A stretch of DNA of 8,486 nucleotides from Thermoplasmata archaeon (GTDB lineage Archaea > Thermoplasmatota > Thermoplasmata > Lutacidiplasmatales > UBA184), in NCBI GenBank assembly GCA_030039995.1, contig JASHUL010000081.1, positions 1 through 8,486 of the forward strand. Reading direction: 5' to 3'. A program made the translations under genes and the position numbers. The notes beneath the pieces are model-generated. The model had not been told where the DNA came from. It searched no databases and saw only the letters and a list, made by a program, of their open reading frames with translations. This document shows, piece after piece, positions 5,491-8,486 of this stretch. Position 1 is the stretch's first letter. Each line of letters begins with the position of its first letter.

Positions 5491-6355
5491 GGACGTGCCG
5501 GAGGACCGGGTAGGCGGCGCGCAGCGCGGCCGTGACCTGGTCGATCGCCACCTCGAGCTGGTCGGTCGTCATCCCGTCCTGGAAGTTGATCTTGAGCGCG
5601 AGCAGGGCGTCCTCGGGCCCGAGCAGCATCGACTGGAAGCTCCGGACCTTCGCCACCGCCGGGTTCCGCTCGATGACCGCGAGCATCGCGCGTGCGTCGG
5701 AAGGGTCGAGCGCCTTCCCGATGAGATACTCTCGACTCTCGGCGGTGAGCACGAACCCCATCGCGATCAGAAGCAGTCCCTCCAGCGCCGCGCTGACACC
5801 GTCGGCGAACGCGTTGTGCGTCGTGAACACGATCAGGAGTCCGAGGAACGCGACGATGCTCGCCATCACCGACACGAGGTCCTGGTAGAAGATCGACTTC
5901 AGCCCCTGGTTGGCCGACTCGAGCAGGCTCGCGAGCGTGCGCTGCGAGAGCCGCAGCTCGCGCAGGGTCACCCAGATCCCCGCCATACTGACGGCGAGGG
6001 TGAGGCCGACGACCAGCACCGCCTCCCCGATGTACCGGAGCGTCTCGGGCGCGACGATCTGGTCGATACCTTCCGTCAGCGCGACGACCCCCGCGACCGT
6101 GAACGTGACCACGATCGAGACGAACGCCCAGAAGAACCGCTCCTTCCCGCGGCCGAACGGATATTCGTGCGACGCCGGCCGTCGTGACAGATAGAGCCCC
6201 CAGAGGAGCAACCCGCTGCCGACCAGGTCGGTGAGCGTGAAGATCGCCTGGGCGAGGACCGCCCGGCTACCCGATGCGATCGCGACCAGCAGGTTGACGG
6301 CAAAGAGCGTCGCGTTGAGGAGGAGGGTGGAGACGATGATGACCTGGGGTCGCAT
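5471..6355 (-). CDS. Cation diffusion facilitator (CDF) family transporter
   Basis: The 294-residue product belongs to the CDF/ZnT family, which exports divalent metals (Zn, Mn, Fe, Co) by proton exchange. It shows about six membrane spans (about 5-25, 34-55, 76-96, 108-130, 160-178, 186-205). The loop SHEYPFGRGKERF (62-74) is typical of the family after span 2. A cytoplasmic C-terminal domain follows (about 210-294: DARAMLAVIERNPAVAKV...LRHVLIEPES). The arrangement, with TLRELRLSQRT (130-140) and an extended linker, recalls the ZnT9-like branch. In span 2 the usual HxxxD is F39-x3-D43, and in span 5 only D159 is kept with I155 at the partner position, so the usual intramembrane metal site is reduced. 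ATG 6355 is chosen because hydrophobic span 1 begins at once and GGGAG lies 4 nt before it. The frame upstream, back to 6457, crosses the TATA-like box. Confidence 0.88.
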   Translation of the reverse strand: MRPQVIIVSTLLLNATLFAVNLLVAIASGSRAVLAQAIFTLTDLVGSGLLLWGLYLSRRPASHEYPFGRGKERFFWAFVSIVVTFTVAGVVALTEGIDQIVAPETLRYIGEAVLVVGLTLAVSMAGIWVTLRELRLSQRTLASLLESANQGLKSIFYQDLVSVMASIVAFLGLLIVFTTHNAFADGVSAALEGLLLIAMGFVLTAESREYLIGKALDPSDARAMLAVIERNPAVAKVRSFQSMLLGPEDALLALKINFQDGMTTDQLEVAIDQVTAALRAAYPVLRHVLIEPES

Positions 6356-6403
6356 CGAGCTCCCGGAGACTCCGCCGGGGTGGCTCCCCACCGGGCCGAG
6401 GGG

Positions 6404-6410
6404 ATTAAAC
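6404..6410 (-). promoter_or_regulatory. TATA-like box for the CDF transporter gene
   Basis: The minus strand reads GTTTAAT, about 52 bp before ATG 6355. A start near 6381 would give a leader of about 25 nt, which has room for the GGGAG ribosome-binding sequence seen before the ATG. This is the one gene in the window whose promoter predicts a proper leader. Confidence 0.52.
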
Positions 6411-6422
6411 GTTCCGCGAACG
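6410..6422. repeat. Inverted repeat CGTTC-CGC-GAACG, candidate operator
   Basis: Perfect 5-bp arms (6410-6414 and 6418-6422) flank a 3-bp spacer directly upstream of the CDF TATA-like box, where the BRE element would lie. A dimeric regulator bound here would block or shape TFB binding. Palindromes of this size can occur by chance in GC-rich DNA, so it is only a candidate. Confidence 0.35.
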
Positions 6423-6459
6423 CCGGAGGTCGGACGAAACCGCATCTCCGAGACCAAGG

Positions 6460-6466
6460 GTTAAAT
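6460..6466 (+). promoter_or_regulatory. TATA-like box for the aldolase-tsr3 unit
   Basis: GTTAAAT is centred about 33 bp before ATG 6496, predicting a transcript start near 6489 and a leader of about 7 nt. It is the only AT-rich stretch on that side of the divergent region. Confidence 0.55.
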
Positions 6467-6476
6467 CGCGGTGACC

Positions 6477-6493
6477 GGTCCGCCGCGCGGACC
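6477..6493. repeat. Inverted repeat GGTCCG-CCGCG-CGGACC at the predicted aldolase transcript start
   Basis: Perfect 6-bp arms (6477-6482 and 6488-6493) with a 5-bp spacer end 2 bp before the aldolase ATG and cover the predicted transcription start. It could be a repressor site. Only its last bases would be in the short message, so an RNA hairpin is unlikely if the start is near 6489. Confidence 0.35.
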
Positions 6494-6495
6494 CC

Positions 6496-7473
6496 ATGAG
6501 CGAGCCGTCGGCTCCGGCGACTCCGATGCCCGTCGACCGGGGGCTGGCGCATGCCCCGGCGGCGGTGCGGCGGGTGCGGCCCTCCCTGTCGCAGATGGGC
6601 CTCTCGCCGGGCAAGAAGACCCGTCTGAAGCGTCTGCTCTACGACCACGGCCCGGGCGGCGGCACGCTGCTCGTCCTCCCGATCGACCAGGGGCTCGAGC
6701 ACGGTCCGATGGACTTCTTCGCCAACCCGGACTCGCTCGACCCGCAGTACCAGTACGACCTCGCGCGGGAGGGCGATTTCAGCGCGATCGCGCTGCACAT
6801 CGGACTCGCGGAAAAGTACTTCCATGAGTTCGCCGGGGATGTCCCCCTCATCCTGAAGCTGAACGGCAAAACGGGGATCCCGTCGGACGCGCAGGCGTTC
6901 AGCGCCCTGACCGGATCGGTCGAGGACGCGGTACGGCTCGGGGCGGACGCCGTCGGCTACACGGTCTACGTTGGCTCGCCCTCCCAGGACCGCGACTTCG
7001 AACAGTTCCGGCAGGTCCGGTCGGAGGCCGACCGCCTCGGGATGCCCGTCATCGTGTGGGCGTATCCGCGCGGCGAGGCCGTGGCGAAGAAAGGCGGCAA
7101 GGAGAGCCTGTTCGCGATCGATTACGCCGCCCGCGTCGCGCTCGAGCTGGGGGCCGACGTCGTGAAGGTCAACTTCCCGGTTCCCTCGGAGAAGGACGCC
7201 GACAGCCCTCCGCCGTACAACACGCTGAAGCTCACGGCCGCGCAGGCGTTCCGGAAGGTCGTCGAGAGCGCCGGTCGCGCCCTCGTGCTGGTTTCCGGCG
7301 GGGAGAAGGTCCCCGACGCGGAGCTGTTCGCCAAGGTCCGGGCCTCGATGGACGACGGCGCCACCGGGATCATCTTCGGGCGGAACATGTGGCAACGGCC
7401 GAAGGCGGACGCGCTTCGGATGACGCGGGAGCTGCATGCGATCTTCCGGGAGTACGCTCAACCCCCCGGGTGA
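6496..7473 (+). CDS. Class I fructose-bisphosphate aldolase, archaeal DhnA type
   Basis: The enzyme interconverts fructose 1,6-bisphosphate with dihydroxyacetone phosphate and glyceraldehyde 3-phosphate through a Schiff base, in cytoplasmic glycolysis and gluconeogenesis. The 325-residue (beta/alpha)8 protein shows the family signatures in order: LPIDQGLEHGP (61-71) with D64, HIGLAEKYF (101-109), LILKLNGKTG (118-127), and VGYTVYVGS (153-161). Then come WAYPRGEAV (188-196) with W188 and Y190, VVKVNFP (222-228) with the likely Schiff-base lysine K224, LVSGGEK (265-271), and GATGIIFGRNMWQR (288-301) of the phosphate-binding end. The N-terminus is about 30 residues longer than I expect; M34 is an alternative start, but ATG 6496 fits the TATA-like box. 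Related DhnA members make transaldolase-like or 2-amino-heptulosonate products (aromatic pathway), so ADH synthase-type activity is a secondary possibility. tsr3 begins within its last 38 nt. Confidence 0.92.
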   Translation: MSEPSAPATPMPVDRGLAHAPAAVRRVRPSLSQMGLSPGKKTRLKRLLYDHGPGGGTLLVLPIDQGLEHGPMDFFANPDSLDPQYQYDLAREGDFSAIALHIGLAEKYFHEFAGDVPLILKLNGKTGIPSDAQAFSALTGSVEDAVRLGADAVGYTVYVGSPSQDRDFEQFRQVRSEADRLGMPVIVWAYPRGEAVAKKGGKESLFAIDYAARVALELGADVVKVNFPVPSEKDADSPPPYNTLKLTAAQAFRKVVESAGRALVLVSGGEKVPDAELFAKVRASMDDGATGIIFGRNMWQRPKADALRMTRELHAIFREYAQPPG

Positions 7474-8008
7474 CGGCGCGATCCCTCTCTACGTCGCGAT
7501 CGCCGGAGAGGACCATCCCCGCGCGTGCACCGGGCGTCGGCTTCTCTTCCGTCGCGTCGTCGAGCGCGCGCCGCCCCCGGGGGACCGGTCCCCCGCTCCC
7601 GTCCTTCTCGACCCGTTCGCGTCCACCCCCCTGACGATGGGCGACCGCGACGCGGCCGTCCGGGGGGGCCTCCTCGTCGTCGACTGCTCATGGAATCGAC
7701 TGTCCGAGCGCGGCCGACTGCCGGGCGTCGACCGTCGGGCGATCCGCCGCCGGTTGCCGATCCTCATCGCGACCAATCCCCAGCACTACGGGCGCCCGGC
7801 CCAGCTCAACACCGTCGAGGCGTTCGCCGCGGCGCTGGTGGTGCTCGGACGGCCGGACGTCGCCCAACGAGCGCTCGCGGGCTTCCGGGGCAGCGAGCAG
7901 TTCCTGAAGGTCAACTCCGAGCGGCTGGCCGCTTACCGGGACGCACGGTCACCGGCCGAGGTCCATGCTGCGGAGCGTCGCCTGTTCGGCGGCGCGCCGC
8001 CGCCGTGA
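7436..8008 (+). CDS. tsr3: 16S rRNA acp-transferase Tsr3 (DUF367)
   Basis: Tsr3 transfers the 3-amino-3-carboxypropyl group of S-adenosylmethionine to a uridine-derived base in small-subunit rRNA, a late ribosome maturation step shared by archaea and eukaryotes. The 190-residue product carries the family blocks in order: CTGRRL (31-36), LLDPFASTPLT (57-67), LLVVDCSWNRL (79-89), RRLPILIATNPQHYGRP (105-121), LNTVEAFAAALVVLG (124-138), and FLKVNSERLAAY (156-167). The length is near the family norm. ATG 7436 is the only ATG/GTG/TTG start in frame before the conserved N-terminal block; it lies inside the aldolase gene, with GGGAG 4 nt upstream. The two genes overlap by 38 nt and are probably coupled. 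Alanine- and proline-rich residues end the protein. Confidence 0.92.
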   Translation: MRSSGSTLNPPGDGAIPLYVAIAGEDHPRACTGRRLLFRRVVERAPPPGDRSPAPVLLDPFASTPLTMGDRDAAVRGGLLVVDCSWNRLSERGRLPGVDRRAIRRRLPILIATNPQHYGRPAQLNTVEAFAAALVVLGRPDVAQRALAGFRGSEQFLKVNSERLAAYRDARSPAEVHAAERRLFGGAPPP

Positions 8009-8012
8009 AGGT

Positions 8013-8486
8013 TCAATCGACCGGAGGAAACGACCGGCCCTCGGTGGCGACGTGCTCCACGAGGACGTCCGCGACGGTGCGGACCGGGCTCCCAAGGGGG
8101 AGACGGGCGAGGAGGACCCCACCGTAGCGCTCGAAGACCCGGGTCGTATGGAGCGTCAGGCATCGGCCCTCGTAGATCGGCCGACCGGTCAGGTCGGGGT
8201 CGTGCCCCCGGAGGAAGACGGAGAGGCCGGCCGCGCGCAGGAACGAAGAGAGCTCGGACCCGGTCCACGGGCGGCCGACGCCCCGGCGGATCCGGGAGGC
8301 GTCGGGTTCCGTCCAGACGATGTCGACCAGCCGGTCCTCCTCGGGCTCCTCGAAGACGCGACGCCAGGAAGCGGGCAGCTCGCCCCGGGGAAAACCGGCG
8401 TGGGCGAGGTACGCTCCGCTCTCGGTGCCCGCGGCGAGCGGCCCGCGTTCGAGCAGGGCACTGAGCCGGGTGTACCGCTCGGCCTC
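8013..8486 (-). CDS. PPP-family serine/threonine protein phosphatase, C-terminal part (5' end outside window)
   Basis: An open frame runs from the right edge to TGA 8015-8013 and gives the last 157 residues. The order of motifs is that of PP1/PP2A-type metallophosphatases. YLAHAGFP (26-33) stands at the HGG position, with H29. DIVWTEPD (55-62) stands at LWSDP. FLRGHDPDLTG (91-101) contains RGH with H95. GRCLTLHTTRVF (107-118) has H113. These provide the later metal ligands and phosphate contacts; the earlier GDxHG and GDxxDRG motifs must lie outside the window. The HGG glycine is alanine here and the LWSDP aspartate is glutamate. Archaeal enzymes of this type dephosphorylate Ser/Thr residues, but a bis(nucleosyl)-tetraphosphatase role is also possible. 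It ends 4 bp from the convergent tsr3 stop. Confidence 0.82.
   Translation of the reverse strand, partial: EAERYTRLSALLERGPLAAGTESGAYLAHAGFPRGELPASWRRVFEEPEEDRLVDIVWTEPDASRIRRGVGRPWTGSELSSFLRAAGLSVFLRGHDPDLTGRPIYEGRCLTLHTTRVFERYGGVLLARLPLGSPVRTVADVLVEHVATEGRSFPPVD

Noticed and set aside
6076..7461. 461-codon minus-strand frame opposite the aldolase gene
   Set aside because: It crosses the divergent promoter region and runs out of frame through the CDF gene; product has no domain pattern.

Overview
The window looks like chromosome from a GC-rich archaeon. The archaeal markers are an RNase P Rpp21/Rpr2-type subunit, an archaeal-type glutamyl-tRNA synthetase with its N-terminal helical extension, a Tsr3 (DUF367) rRNA acp-transferase, a class I DhnA-type fructose-bisphosphate aldolase, and a tRNA-Leu without an encoded CCA end. 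AT-rich TATA-like boxes also stand out sharply from the GC-rich background, about 25-35 bp before most start codons. Several genes have almost no 5' leader, which fits leaderless archaeal transcription. A high-GC member of the Thermoplasmatota is my guess for the lineage; it is not proven here.

Layout, left to right. (1) The 3' end of an alpha/beta hydrolase gene (+) faces a tRNA-Leu(CAA) gene (-). (2) Upstream of the tRNA on the - strand lie rpr2 and a small double zinc-ribbon gene, which overlap by 4 nt (GTGA). (3) A 41-bp divergent promoter separates that pair from a + strand gene for an unnamed protein with a RuvX/RuvC-like RNase H fold. Next comes gltX, whose TATA box contains the stop codon of the preceding gene. 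(4) A glyoxalase I-like gene and an MFS transporter gene form a two-gene + strand unit. The MFS gene overlaps tail to tail, by 20 bp, with a cation diffusion facilitator gene (-). (5) A 140-bp divergent promoter region carries one inverted repeat near each promoter. It separates the CDF gene from an aldolase-tsr3 unit (+), in which tsr3 starts inside the aldolase gene. (6) The window ends in the 3' part of a PPP-type serine/threonine phosphatase gene (-), 4 bp from the tsr3 stop.

Functionally this is a compact housekeeping region: tRNA and rRNA maturation (rpr2, tRNA-Leu, tsr3), tRNA charging (gltX), central carbon metabolism (aldolase), detoxification and transport (glyoxalase, MFS, CDF). 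I see no transposon, CRISPR array, phage genes or defence cassette. The most interesting items are the uncharacterised RNase H-fold protein beside gltX, the very compact promoter layouts, and a CDF protein lacking a usual metal-ligand histidine.
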